Assembly (NCBI GenBank): GCA_002385735.1
Contig: DGEB01000023.1
Coordinates: forward strand, 37,092 to 61,517
Length of the DNA stretch: 24,426 nt
Direction of reading: 5' to 3'
Source of the DNA: Peptococcaceae bacterium UBA3937
GTDB lineage: Bacteria; Bacillota; Peptococcia; DRI-13; DTU073
Part shown: in pieces, positions 17,637-24,426 of the stretch
Layout: every line of letters begins with the position of its first letter
Numbering within the stretch: the first letter of the stretch is position 1
The notes under the pieces: generated by a model
Database searches by the model: none
What the model was told of the DNA's origin: nothing
The model's input: the letters and a program-made list of their open reading frames with translations, nothing else
Position numbers and translations under genes: made by a program

Positions 17637-18635
17637 TTATTTCTTCTTTTTCAACCATGACATCTTGCTTCTCAGTTCCCGTCCGACCTTTTCCACGGGA
17701 TGTTCCGCATCGATTTTCTTGATGGCGTTAAACTTGGGCCGTCCGGCCATGTTCTCCAAAATCCATTCTTTCGCAAAGGTGCCGTCCTGGATCTCCCGGA
17801 GCACTTTCTTCATTTCGTTTCTCGTCTCCTGGGTAATCAAGCGGCGACCCACCATCATGTCGCCGTATTCGGCCGTATCACTGATGGAGTACCGCATATT
17901 GGAAATTCCGCCTTCATAAATCAGGTCAATAATCAGTTTTAATTCATGACAAACCTCAAAATAGGCTGATTCCGGTTGATAGCCCGCTTCCACCAAAGTG
18001 TCGAAACCGGCTCTGATTAATTCCGTCAAACCGCCGCAAAGGACGCATTGTTCGCCAAACAGGTCGGTTTCCGTCTCTTCTTTAAAGGTAGTTTGCAACA
18101 CACCGGCTCTGGTGCAGCCAATCCCCTTGGCGTAAGCCAGGGCCAGATCCATCGCTTTCCCGCTGGCATCCTGATACACGGCCACTAAGCCCGGAATCCC
18201 CGTTCCTTCCGTGTATAGTCTTCTTACCATGTGGCCGGGCCCTTTCGGCGCCACCATAAAAACATCCACATCCTGCGGGGGAACGATCTGCCCGTAATGA
18301 ATATTGAAACCATGGGAGAAAACCAATGCATTCCCGGGCTTTAATCCCTGGGCAATCTCTTTTTTGTAAACCTCCGCCTGCTTCTCATCGGGCAGCAGGA
18401 TCTGGATAACATCCGCTTTTTCCACCGCTTCGGCAATGGTGTAAACTTTCAGCCCTGCCGCCTCGGCCTTGCCCCAGGAAGAACTGCCTTTTCTCAACCC
18501 AACAATCACGTCAACCCCGCTATCCTTGAGGTTTTGCGCCTGAGCATGGCCCTGACTGCCAAAACCCAGTACCGCTACTTTCTTTCCTTGAAGATTTTTT
18601 AGATCTGCATCAGCATCATAATACATTTTTGCCAT
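17637..18635 (-). CDS. ilvC: Ketol-acid reductoisomerase (class I)
   Basis: Isomerises and reduces acetolactate or acetohydroxybutyrate to the dihydroxy acid. The 332 residues match the short class I form. [20 protein letters not shown] is the dinucleotide-binding motif, and the following GLRKGSSSW loop with serines suggests NADPH preference. [18 protein letters not shown] holds the active-site Lys, and a C-terminal knotted domain has the GLTELI and CHELKLI Glu ligands. AGGAGG nine bases before ATG is a strong ribosome site. The product needs a dihydroxyacid dehydratase (ilvD), which is not in this operon. Confidence 0.98.
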   Translation of the reverse strand: MAKMYYDADADLKNLQGKKVAVLGFGSQGHAQAQNLKDSGVDVIVGLRKGSSSWGKAEAAGLKVYTIAEAVEKADVIQILLPDEKQAEVYKKEIAQGLKPGNALVFSHGFNIHYGQIVPPQDVDVFMVAPKGPGHMVRRLYTEGTGIPGLVAVYQDASGKAMDLALAYAKGIGCTRAGVLQTTFKEETETDLFGEQCVLCGGLTELIRAGFDTLVEAGYQPESAYFEVCHELKLIIDLIYEGGISNMRYSISDTAEYGDMMVGRRLITQETRNEMKKVLREIQDGTFAKEWILENMAGRPKFNAIKKIDAEHPVEKVGRELRSKMSWLKKKK

Positions 18636-18698
18636 TTTACCTTTCCTCCTCTATGTTATATAAGTAATAAATATAGGGTTCCCTTAGGGATATGAAAA

Positions 18699-19178
18699 CT
18701 ATTTTGACCCTCTGACCATGGATACTTTGCCCGTCCTGACCAGTTCCTTAATTCCAAAGGGCCGTAAGGACTGGATGACCGCTTCAATCTTGCCCTCATC
18801 CCCTGTGGCTTCGATAATCAAGGAACGACGGCCGATATCAACGACCCGGCAGCGGAAAATCTCCATCAACTGGAGGATTTCCTGCCGTGCGGCCTGATCG
18901 GCGGTGACTTTCACCAAAAGCATCTGCCGGTCCACCGTTTGTTCATTGGTAATGTCGTTTACTTTGATTACCTCAATTTGTTTATTTAACTGCTTGCTGA
19001 CCTGTTCAATGACCCTTTCGTCACCTTCCACCACCAGAGTAATCCGCGAAACCGTCTTATCTTCGGTCTCGCCCACAACCAGGCTCTCAATGTTGTAGCC
19101 ACGACGGGCAAAAAGTCCCGCCACATGTGACAAAACACCAGGACGGTTTTCAACTAATACGGCTAACGTGTGCCTCAC
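18699..19178 (-). CDS. ilvN: Acetolactate synthase small (regulatory) subunit
   Basis: The 159-residue ACT-domain subunit that activates the large subunit and gives valine feedback. LVENRPGVLSHVAGLFARRGYNI is split here as VENRPGVL and FARRGYNIESL, both hallmarks of the ACT fold. A second domain ends with IIEATGDEGKIEAV. The start is GTG 19178 with GGAGGT six bases upstream, and the gene overlaps the end of the first ilvB by 29 bases, so the two subunits are likely translated in step. It is the only small subunit in the operon. Confidence 0.97.
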   Translation of the reverse strand: MRHTLAVLVENRPGVLSHVAGLFARRGYNIESLVVGETEDKTVSRITLVVEGDERVIEQVSKQLNKQIEVIKVNDITNEQTVDRQMLLVKVTADQAARQEILQLMEIFRCRVVDIGRRSLIIEATGDEGKIEAVIQSLRPFGIKELVRTGKVSMVRGSK

Positions 19179-20853
19179 CGCGCCACCTCCCTAACATTTC
19201 ATTCGGTTGCCCTCCCGGCGGGATAATCGGCAGAACGTTTTCGCCTTGGTCCACCAGACAATCTACCACCACCGGTCCAGAATGCTGCAGGGCTTCCCTG
19301 ATTGTCCCGGCCAGTTCCGCCGGTTGGGCCAGCCGTAAACCTTTTACGCCATAAGCTTCGGCCAGCTTCACGAAATCGGGGCCACAGCTAAAGAGCGAAT
19401 GGGCGTAATGCTCCTTAAAGAACAGTTCCTGCCATTGCCGGACCATGCCCAAACAAGAATTATTGATAATAAAGGCCTTGACCGGAAGCTGGTATTGGGC
19501 CATTACGGCCAATTCCTGCACAGTCATCTGGAATCCCCCGTCTCCGGTGAACAGCACCACCTGTTCTCCAGGCCGGCCAAAAGCCGCGCCCATCGCCGCC
19601 GGAAGCCCAAAACCCATGGTGCCTAAACCGCCGGAAGTGATAAAGTTGCGCTTGCCTTGCACCGGGAAAAACTGGGCCACAAACATTTGATGCTGTCCCA
19701 CATCGGTCACGACCACCGGCGCACCGGTAACCTGCTTTGCTACTTCATTAATAATCTGCTGCGGTTTCAGCAAATCCCCCGTTTCAAAGTGAAGCGGATA
19801 TTGCTTCACCCAAGCGTCCACCTGTGCCAGCCAAGGGCCGTACCGGGGCTTGAAGCCTTCCTCTTTTAGCCTGGACAGCAGTAATGTTAAGAACTTTTGA
19901 ACATCACTGACCACCGGAATTTCCGTATGAACGTTTTTCGACAGCTCGGCCGGGTCAATATCCACATGGATAATACAGGTTGCGGGAAGGAAATTTTGCG
20001 GATTCCCGGTAACCCGGTCACTGAACCTTACCCCCAAAGCCAGCAGGACGTCACACCCACTTAAGGCTAAGTTGGCGGCCGGTTTCCCATGCATCCCTAC
20101 CATGCCTAAAGAACCGCCTAATTCCTCCGGAACCGCACCTTTCCCCATCAATGTATTCACTACGGGGATTTTCGTATGCTTCCGGAATTCGGCTAAAAGG
20201 TCTTCCGCCCCCGAGGCGACTACGCCGCCCCCGGCTAAAATCAAGGGTTTTTGGGCTTCCCTGAGGGCCGCTACCGCCCGCTCGATTTGCTTTTCCAGGC
20301 TGTTTTTCAAAGGTATCTTCCGGTTCGGGGGAGTAAAGACCGCCTCGGGAAAGTCAGCCACACCGGCAAAAACATTTTTCGGCACATCAATTAAAACAGG
20401 TCCCGGCCGGCCTCTTTGAGCAACATTCCACGCCTCCTCCAACACCGCCGGCAAATCATATAAACTCTTCACCAAATAATTATGCTTCACGATGGGCATG
20501 GTAATCCCAACAATGTCCGCCTCCTGGAAAGAATCCCGGCCAATACTGTCGACCCCCACCTGCCCGGTGATTACAAGAATGGGCGCGGAATCTAAATAGG
20601 CATTGGCAATCCCGGTAATCAGATTGGTCGCCCCCGGCCCGGAGGTGGCAAAACAAACCCCAGTTTTTCCGGTAACACGGGCATAACCATCTGCTCCGTG
20701 AATCGCTCCCTGTTCATGGCGGGTTAAAATATGTTTAATGGAGGAACGTCCCAGGGCATCATATAAAGCGAGCACGGCGCCCCCCGGGTAACCGAATACC
20801 AAGTCCACCCCTTTTTTTTCTAAAAACTGAATAATATACTCAGCCCCGTTCAT
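19150..20853 (-). CDS. ilvB: Acetolactate synthase large subunit (first copy in the operon)
   Basis: Thiamine-diphosphate and FAD enzyme of 567 residues. LTRHEQGAIHGADGYAR contains catalytic Glu47, [10 protein letters not shown] follows, and the C-terminal domain has FTGDGGFQMTVQEL and INNSCLGMVRQWQ for diphosphate binding. The ending GQPNEML is typical of anabolic enzymes that pair with IlvN, and ilvN overlaps its end. It is the first gene after the T-box, but nearly 490 bases lie between the T-box terminator and its ATG. GGGAGG lies 11 bases upstream. Confidence 0.96.
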   Translation of the reverse strand: MNGAEYIIQFLEKKGVDLVFGYPGGAVLALYDALGRSSIKHILTRHEQGAIHGADGYARVTGKTGVCFATSGPGATNLITGIANAYLDSAPILVITGQVGVDSIGRDSFQEADIVGITMPIVKHNYLVKSLYDLPAVLEEAWNVAQRGRPGPVLIDVPKNVFAGVADFPEAVFTPPNRKIPLKNSLEKQIERAVAALREAQKPLILAGGGVVASGAEDLLAEFRKHTKIPVVNTLMGKGAVPEELGGSLGMVGMHGKPAANLALSGCDVLLALGVRFSDRVTGNPQNFLPATCIIHVDIDPAELSKNVHTEIPVVSDVQKFLTLLLSRLKEEGFKPRYGPWLAQVDAWVKQYPLHFETGDLLKPQQIINEVAKQVTGAPVVVTDVGQHQMFVAQFFPVQGKRNFITSGGLGTMGFGLPAAMGAAFGRPGEQVVLFTGDGGFQMTVQELAVMAQYQLPVKAFIINNSCLGMVRQWQELFFKEHYAHSLFSCGPDFVKLAEAYGVKGLRLAQPAELAGTIREALQHSGPVVVDCLVDQGENVLPIIPPGGQPNEMLGRWRGEAHVSRIS

Positions 20854-20990
20854 CTACAAAAAAACCTCCCATCTCTCTCTCTTTTCTCCTTTCTCTCCTT
20901 CATCCCATCCTCCCGTTGCAGTATCCGGGTCCGCTTTTTCGAGCGCGTACCCTCCTCTCTTTCCACGCATATTATTTATTAAGAATAGCG

Positions 20991-20998
20991 AAAGGAGG
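20991..20998 (+). promoter_or_regulatory. Ribosome site of the HesB-like selenoprotein gene
   Basis: AAAGGAGG is a near-perfect anti-16S match eight bases before TTG 21007. It decides the start of the hidden plus-strand gene. Upstream, TATTAT at 20970-20975 might be a -10 box, but I found no matching -35. Confidence 0.75.
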
Positions 20999-21006
20999 AA
21001 GCGAAC

Positions 21007-21318
21007 TTGCAAATCTCCATTACCGACAAAGCGAGGCAAACCCTGCAGGATTTACTGGAGAAGTCCGATAAAACCCATGTGCGGATCCTTCTGAAAAATC
21101 ATGGCTGAGGCGAACCTCAACTGAGCCTGACTCTGGATGAGCCGACCGAAAAAGATACAGTGCAAGAAGAAAATTCAATCCCTTTTCTGATCGACAAAAC
21201 CCTACTGGAAAAAATCGCGAAAGTAAACATTGACTATCGTCGTACTTGGATGGGGCAGGGTCTGGTTGTTAACGGAAAAAGTAAATTCCCGGGAATAAGG
21301 AACAGTTGTTGCCATTAG
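21007..21318 (+). CDS. HesB/IscA-like selenoprotein with in-frame UGA (Sec34)
   Basis: A 103-codon gene broken for ordinary ORF callers by TGA at 21106-21108. Read with selenocysteine at 34, it gives an N terminus MQISITDKARQTLQDLL, a strand VRILLKNHG, then Sec-GEPQLSLTLDEP, a PFLIDKTLLEKI segment, NIDYR and a C-terminal NSCCH. This is the A-type (HesB/IscA) Fe-S carrier layout: the Sec replaces the family's first Cys (usually GGCSG-like), and CC stands where the family has CGC. A HesB-like selenoprotein family is known from prokaryotic selenoproteome work. The 69 codons after TGA stay open and family-like. It has a strong ribosome site and a TTG start. Likely role: redox or Fe-S cluster related, cytoplasmic; function unproven. 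Alternative: a recent nonsense mutation of a Cys gene. Confidence 0.82.
21116..21141 (+). promoter_or_regulatory. Candidate bacterial SECIS hairpin
   Basis: Starting eight bases after the UGA, CTCA (21116-21119) pairs with TGAG (21138-21141) and GAG (21123-21125) with CTC (21131-21133), around a CCTGA loop. The apical loop starts about 18 bases after UGA, within the known bacterial range. The stem has mismatches. A competing hairpin, TGAGG-CGAA-CCTCA, includes the UGA itself. Folding was done by eye. Confidence 0.4.
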
Positions 21319-21338
21319 ATGAAAATACCAAGTCCTAT

Positions 21339-21400
21339 AAAAAGAAAACCCTCCGATCCCTGATAAAAAATACACACAACTTATCAGGGACGAGAGGATT
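21339..21400 (-). terminator. T-box-controlled terminator
   Basis: TCCCTGATAA (21390-21381) pairs with TTATCAGGGA (21366-21357), with flanking CCTC/GAGG, followed by GGTTTTCTTTTT. The 5' arm overlaps the antiterminator, so the two structures exclude each other. Confidence 0.92.
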
Positions 21401-21620
21401 CCCGCGGTACCACCCTACTTACCTTATTCAACGACAAAAGTTCGAATTGCAGACTAAGGTCACTCACTTTTCCTGGTAACGGTCGTAACCGGCCTATCCT
21501 ACTGCGCCTTTTCGGATAGGCAGCTCAAGGGACGAGCGTGTTATACCTTATGTACCGGTTTCCACCTTCCCCGGCTCTCTGAGACACACGGGCATAACAG
21601 TTTCCCTTCATCGCTGTTCT
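21339..21620 (-). promoter_or_regulatory. Leucine-type T-box leader (tRNA-sensing riboswitch) of the ilv-leu operon
   Basis: The minus strand holds the T-box sequence AGGGTGGTACCGCGG at 21416-21402. Stem I is clear: CAGC/GCTG, a kink-turn (GATG opposite GA), AAGGGA/TCCCTT, the specifier loop, TGTTAT/ATAACA, then the AGAGAGCCGGGG distal part. The 3' side of the specifier loop reads CGCTCG, so the specifier is most likely CUC (Leu, 21536-21534) followed by the usual purine. The bulge UGGU would pair with a tRNA discriminator A, as in tRNA-Leu. A stem GCCTATCC/GGATAGGC lies between. Uncharged tRNA-Leu should stabilise the antiterminator and turn on the operon. Specifier assignment is inferred. 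Confidence 0.95.
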
Positions 21621-21644
21621 TTTCCATATAATAAAATTGTATTT

Positions 21645-21674
21645 AGTATATACGAACTCCGCTGCCCGTGTCAA
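21645..21674 (-). promoter_or_regulatory. Sigma-A promoter of the ilv-leu operon
   Basis: TTGACA (21674-21669), an 18-base spacer and TATACT (21650-21645) lie on the minus strand about 25 bases before the T-box stem I. The predicted transcript start is near 21638. Confidence 0.88.
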
Positions 21675-21706
21675 CTAAAATTTTTGTTTATTTTTCAACT
21701 TTTTTC

Positions 21707-21754
21707 GGCACCGGCCACTATTTTCATGGCGGCCGCCTGCGCCATTTTCGTGGC
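21707..21754. other. Two adjacent GC-rich hairpins downstream of the DUF378 gene
   Basis: GCGCCA and TGGCGC pair around a six-base loop, and next to it GCCACTATTTTCATGGC forms a similar hairpin. The two share the loop-like sequence ATTTTC. On the minus strand they follow the DUF378 stop but are followed by A-rich, not T-rich, sequence, so a classic terminator is doubtful. Confidence 0.45.
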
Positions 21755-21763
21755 GCTTCTTGC

Positions 21764-21979
21764 TTATTCCTTTTTATGGTTGTCCCGGGTGGTAACACGA
21801 TTGCCCATAAGGAAGGTAATCGCATAAAGACCGGCCAAACCAATCAGTGAATAGATGATTCTACTAAGCATTGCGGTTTGCCCACCAAACAAGGCCGCTA
21901 CCAGGTCAAACCTGAACAAACCTAATAGTCCCCAGTTGATGGCGCCGATAATTACTAAGACCAGTGCTAGTGTATCCAC
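21764..21979 (-). CDS. DUF378 family small membrane protein
   Basis: A 71-residue protein with two hydrophobic helices, the first holding LVLVIIGAINWGLLGLF and the second IIYSLIGLAGLYAITFL. FDLVAALFGG between them is typical of the DUF378 (YuzA-like) family, whose role is unknown. The frame opens with GTG at 21991, but AAAGGAG abuts it with no room; GTG 21979 lies 11 bases from that site and matches the family N terminus, so I prefer it. It lies 70 bases after capA on the same strand, behind a hairpin. Confidence 0.85.
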   Translation of the reverse strand: MDTLALVLVIIGAINWGLLGLFRFDLVAALFGGQTAMLSRIIYSLIGLAGLYAITFLMGNRVTTRDNHKKE

Positions 21980-21997
21980 TTCCTTCGTCACTCCTTT

Positions 21998-22027
21998 ATC
22001 ATAGATTTTTCTTCCTTAATCTATGAT
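21998..22027. other. Perfect 10-base-pair hairpin between capA and the DUF378 gene
   Basis: ATCATAGATT and AATCTATGAT pair around a ten-base loop. On the minus strand the DUF378 ribosome site AAAGGAG follows immediately. There is no T-run on either strand, so it is more likely an mRNA stability or translation element than a terminator (inference). Confidence 0.6.
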
Positions 22028-22049
22028 GGAGCTTTTCATGCTATTTTAT

Positions 22050-23234
22050 TCATCGGGCCCGTATCTTTTGCAACACCCGCTCTGCTTCCGCTCCTTCTAA
22101 CACCCGGGGACGAAAATCATTTCCTTTCTCCACAGTAGTCATGGAGCAGGGGATGACCCTATAAGAGCTGTGCTTCAATACGCCCTTTTGAAAGGTGAAG
22201 CTTTGCTGATAGATCATCGTGTCCCGGTCGTACGGATTGCGATTGGCCCCGAAGCAAAAATTGCCCAGGCTATATACAATCATTTTCCCGTTATACTCTT
22301 GAATTTCCTGCAACACATGGGGATGATGGCCCAACACCAGGTCCGCGCCGGCATCCACGGCGGCCTGGGCCAACTCACGTTGCCGGGCGGTAGATCGATA
22401 CTCCTTCTCGTTGCCCCAATGAAAGCTTACAATTACTAAATCGGTTTCCGCCGCTTGCGCTTGAATTCTTTCCGTGACCTGTTTTTTCACTTCATTAATT
22501 GGTATGCGGGTGCTTAAATCCGTAAAGCCAAGCAAGCCTACCTTGATTCCCTTGATTTCTTTAATCAAACCATGTTCAAAGCCAAAATAATCTACCCCCG
22601 CCTCTTTTAGACCGGCCAGAGTGTCTTGATAGCCTTGCACCCCATAATCATAAATATGATTGTTCGCCACCGAAACGGCCTCCACGCTACCTGCAGCAAG
22701 AATATGGGCATATTCCGGTTTCCCCTTAATCCAATACTGATACTTCAGGTAACTTTTATCCGCTCTCTCCTCTGAGTCCGTCAAGCTTGTCTCCAGATTG
22801 GCGATGGTCAAATCATCTTTACTTAAGATATGCTCCACCCCGGAGAAGAAATAACGGTAATCCCCGTTCTGCTGGTCAAAAACGGTGTGAAAAGTCACCC
22901 CTTGCTGGGTATGCTCCGCACCTAAAGCACAATCCCCAATAGCGCTAATCGTAAGCATTACGCTTTGCTTGGCAGAAGTGTTCCCCCGTTTATCAAAAAT
23001 GTCTTCTCGCAACCAACCAAGGCCGGGTGCTTCCGCAGCCGTACCGCGGTCTTCCGGCATGGCAAAGACAGCCTCTTCCATCGGCACGATCATGCGCTCT
23101 TGCAAGCTCTGCCTTTGCCCATCAAGCAGATTTTGCTCAGTGCTTCCGAGTTCCGGCAGCGGTCCTGCCACCAAAACAAAAAGCGAGACGAGATAAGCAA
23201 CGAGAATTCGGACTGTTTTTTCACGCCAATTCAC
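22050..23234 (-). CDS. CapA family protein (PGA_cap, metallophosphoesterase-like)
   Basis: The 394 residues begin with a hydrophobic segment (about 8-26), a membrane anchor or signal, then a polar linker, then the CapA domain from about residue 93. Motifs in order: SAIGDCALG (Asp101), TIANLETSL, VSVANNHIYDYG, VIVSFHWGNE, LGHHPHV and VYSLGNF. These match the calcineurin-like metal-binding set of the family. Relatives help poly-gamma-glutamate capsule export or anchoring, but many CapA-like proteins lie outside capsule operons, and no capBC genes are here, so the substrate is unknown. GTG 23234 has AAGGA nine bases upstream. It lies 101 bases after the YyaL-like gene. Confidence 0.9.
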   Translation of the reverse strand: MNWREKTVRILVAYLVSLFVLVAGPLPELGSTEQNLLDGQRQSLQERMIVPMEEAVFAMPEDRGTAAEAPGLGWLREDIFDKRGNTSAKQSVMLTISAIGDCALGAEHTQQGVTFHTVFDQQNGDYRYFFSGVEHILSKDDLTIANLETSLTDSEERADKSYLKYQYWIKGKPEYAHILAAGSVEAVSVANNHIYDYGVQGYQDTLAGLKEAGVDYFGFEHGLIKEIKGIKVGLLGFTDLSTRIPINEVKKQVTERIQAQAAETDLVIVSFHWGNEKEYRSTARQRELAQAAVDAGADLVLGHHPHVLQEIQEYNGKMIVYSLGNFCFGANRNPYDRDTMIYQQSFTFQKGVLKHSSYRVIPCSMTTVEKGNDFRPRVLEGAEAERVLQKIRAR

Positions 23235-23335
23235 AGCAAATCATCCTTTATTATCATTGAATATAGTTCCCACATTTTTCTGTATTATTTCTTGCTTCTG
23301 CTGTGAAATTCCTTCCGAACAGTATTCCATCAAAA
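23235..23335. other. Intergenic gap before capA
   Basis: AT-rich, 101 bases, between the YyaL-like stop and the capA start. A TATATT sequence on the minus strand could be a -10 box, with no clear -35. No terminator hairpin is evident. Confidence 0.3.
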
Positions 23336-24426
23336 CTATTTGGCTCCCATCCTGTTTAGTAAAAAACAATACGCCCGGAGCAGAAAAGTATGCCCCATGG
23401 GATTCACTTTAATATTCCCACCGACGCCCAAGAACAGTTGCTCCGCATTCTTATGCATCATCTCATTGCCGGTAAAATCCGCCAGGCGCAAAAAATTCCA
23501 AGCCGCTACCGAATTTCCGGAGGGCAAGGCTCCATCATAGATTTCCCACGGACGAAGCAATAAGTCTTCACTATCGCTCCCCGTCATATACAGGTGCAGC
23601 GTCCCTTCCCTTTTATCCCGTACGCCAAACAGGGACAAAAGCTGCTCATTCCAAAAAAGCGCCTCCTCCAGGTACGCTGCTCGACCGGTGCTCTGATACA
23701 GTTCCAGCAGCGCCCAAACCAAAAAAGCATAATCATCAAGATAAGCCGGATAAGCGGCCTCCCCATCACGATAACGGGCCAACAAGCGGCCCTCCGCGTT
23801 GACCATCCTCTGCCGGAGAAAAGCGAAGGCCTTTTCCGCCAGCCCGAGATATTCTGCAGCGTGTTCTTCCAAGACTCGGCTGCCGATAGCCAAGGCCGCA
23901 ATCATTAAGGCATTCCACCCCGTCAGGATTTTATCATCCTTAAAAGGCGGGATTCTTTTTGCTCTTGCCGCTAACAACTTTTGACGGCACTGCTCATGGG
24001 AACTACCCCCATCATTCGTATTCCGGCTCAGTTTTTCAAGAGCCTTTCCAATAAGATTGGGAATATTGCTGCCTGCGAAATTGCCCTTTTCCGTAATATC
24101 ATAAATACGGCAAAAGGCCGTTCCGGCTTCCTCGCCAAGAACTTTTTCCACTTCAGCAGGGGTCCAGAGATAATATTTCCCCTCCACTCCTTCGGAATCG
24201 GCATCCTCTGCGGAATAAAACGTTCCTTCCGGGGAAGTCATTTCCCTTAAGACATACCCAAAAACTTTTTCCGCTACATCCCGGTACAAGCTTTTGCCGG
24301 TAATCTGATAGGCATCGAGATAAGCAATGGCCAAAAGAGCATTATCATAAAGCATTTTCTCAAAATGAGGAACCAGCCATTTTTGATCGGTAGAGTACCG
24401 CGCAAAGCCAAAGCCTAAATGATCAA
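23336..24426 (-). CDS. Thioredoxin-domain protein, YyaL/DUF255 family (C-terminal part, runs off the window)
   Basis: 362 residues are visible and the frame continues past the right edge. The visible start DHLGFGFARYSTD and WLVPHFEKMLYDNALL are the family signature, followed by GTFYSAEDADSEGVEGKYYLW and the alpha/alpha toroid repeats related to N-acylglucosamine epimerases, with DDKILTGWNALMI and YLDDYAFLVWALLEL. Family members are about 600-700 residues, so the N-terminal thioredoxin-like domain must lie outside the window. An ATG at 24355 is internal, not the start. The function is not established. Confidence 0.93.
   Translation of the reverse strand, partial: DHLGFGFARYSTDQKWLVPHFEKMLYDNALLAIAYLDAYQITGKSLYRDVAEKVFGYVLREMTSPEGTFYSAEDADSEGVEGKYYLWTPAEVEKVLGEEAGTAFCRIYDITEKGNFAGSNIPNLIGKALEKLSRNTNDGGSSHEQCRQKLLAARAKRIPPFKDDKILTGWNALMIAALAIGSRVLEEHAAEYLGLAEKAFAFLRQRMVNAEGRLLARYRDGEAAYPAYLDDYAFLVWALLELYQSTGRAAYLEEALFWNEQLLSLFGVRDKREGTLHLYMTGSDSEDLLLRPWEIYDGALPSGNSVAAWNFLRLADFTGNEMMHKNAEQLFLGVGGNIKVNPMGHTFLLRAYCFLLNRMGAK

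Noticed and set aside
18636..18698. Palindromic CCCTAAGGG in the ilvN-ilvC gap as a terminator
   Set aside because: Stem is short, has no T-run, and ilvC has a strong ribosome site right after it, so read-through is expected.
20854..21039. Minus-strand 61-codon frame just before ilvB, possible leader peptide
   Set aside because: It overlaps the start of the selenoprotein gene on the other strand and a purine-rich tract, has no good ribosome site, no run of Leu/Val/Ile codons, and the T-box already explains control.
21007..21318. Pseudogene explanation for the interrupted HesB-like gene
   Set aside because: The TGA replaces exactly the conserved cysteine, the frame after it stays open for 69 codons with family features, and the ribosome site is intact. 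It remains the main alternative.

Overview
This window looks like chromosomal DNA of a Gram-positive, probably anaerobic Firmicute of the Clostridia/Limnochordia type. The reasons are the strong AAAGGAGG-like ribosome sites, frequent TTG and GTG starts, a T-box leader, a CdaA/YbbR/GlmM cluster, DUF881 proteins with the small basic protein, and a probable selenoprotein gene. Base composition is even and codon use looks uniform, and I saw no insertion sequence, phage gene, CRISPR array, rRNA or tRNA. The organism assignment is inference.

Left part (1-7865). A minus-strand run reads cdaA - ybbR (cdaR) - glmM - acpS - nnr. It makes cyclic di-AMP, a regulator of that synthase, the amino sugar for peptidoglycan, the acyl-carrier-protein activator and an NAD(P)H repair enzyme. 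At the left edge another minus-strand gene begins. Divergent from cdaA, the plus strand carries DUF881 - small basic protein (DUF1290) - DUF881, a membrane-associated set that ends in a bidirectional terminator.

Middle (7866-11160). Two minus-strand single genes lie here: a 534-residue protein I do not recognise, and an exported (Tat-type signal) member of the D-aminoacylase amidohydrolase family.

Right-centre (11216-21674). One long minus-strand operon for branched-chain amino acids runs from a consensus sigma-A promoter through a leucine-type T-box (inferred specifier CUC) to ilvB - ilvN - ilvC - second ilvB - leuA - leuC - leuD - leuB and a terminator. It lacks ilvD. It encodes two large acetolactate synthase subunits and one small subunit.

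The most interesting find lies between the T-box and the first ilvB. On the opposite strand (21007-21318) is a 103-codon gene for a HesB/IscA-like protein with an in-frame TGA at the position of the family's first cysteine. I read it as a selenoprotein (Sec34). Ordinary ORF calling splits or misses it. Because it sits downstream of the T-box terminator, transcription that reads through under leucine starvation must pass antisense across it.

Right end (21707-24426). Minus-strand genes for a DUF378 membrane protein, a CapA-family metallophosphatase-like protein with an N-terminal membrane segment, and the C-terminal half of a YyaL/DUF255 thioredoxin-domain protein that runs off the window.
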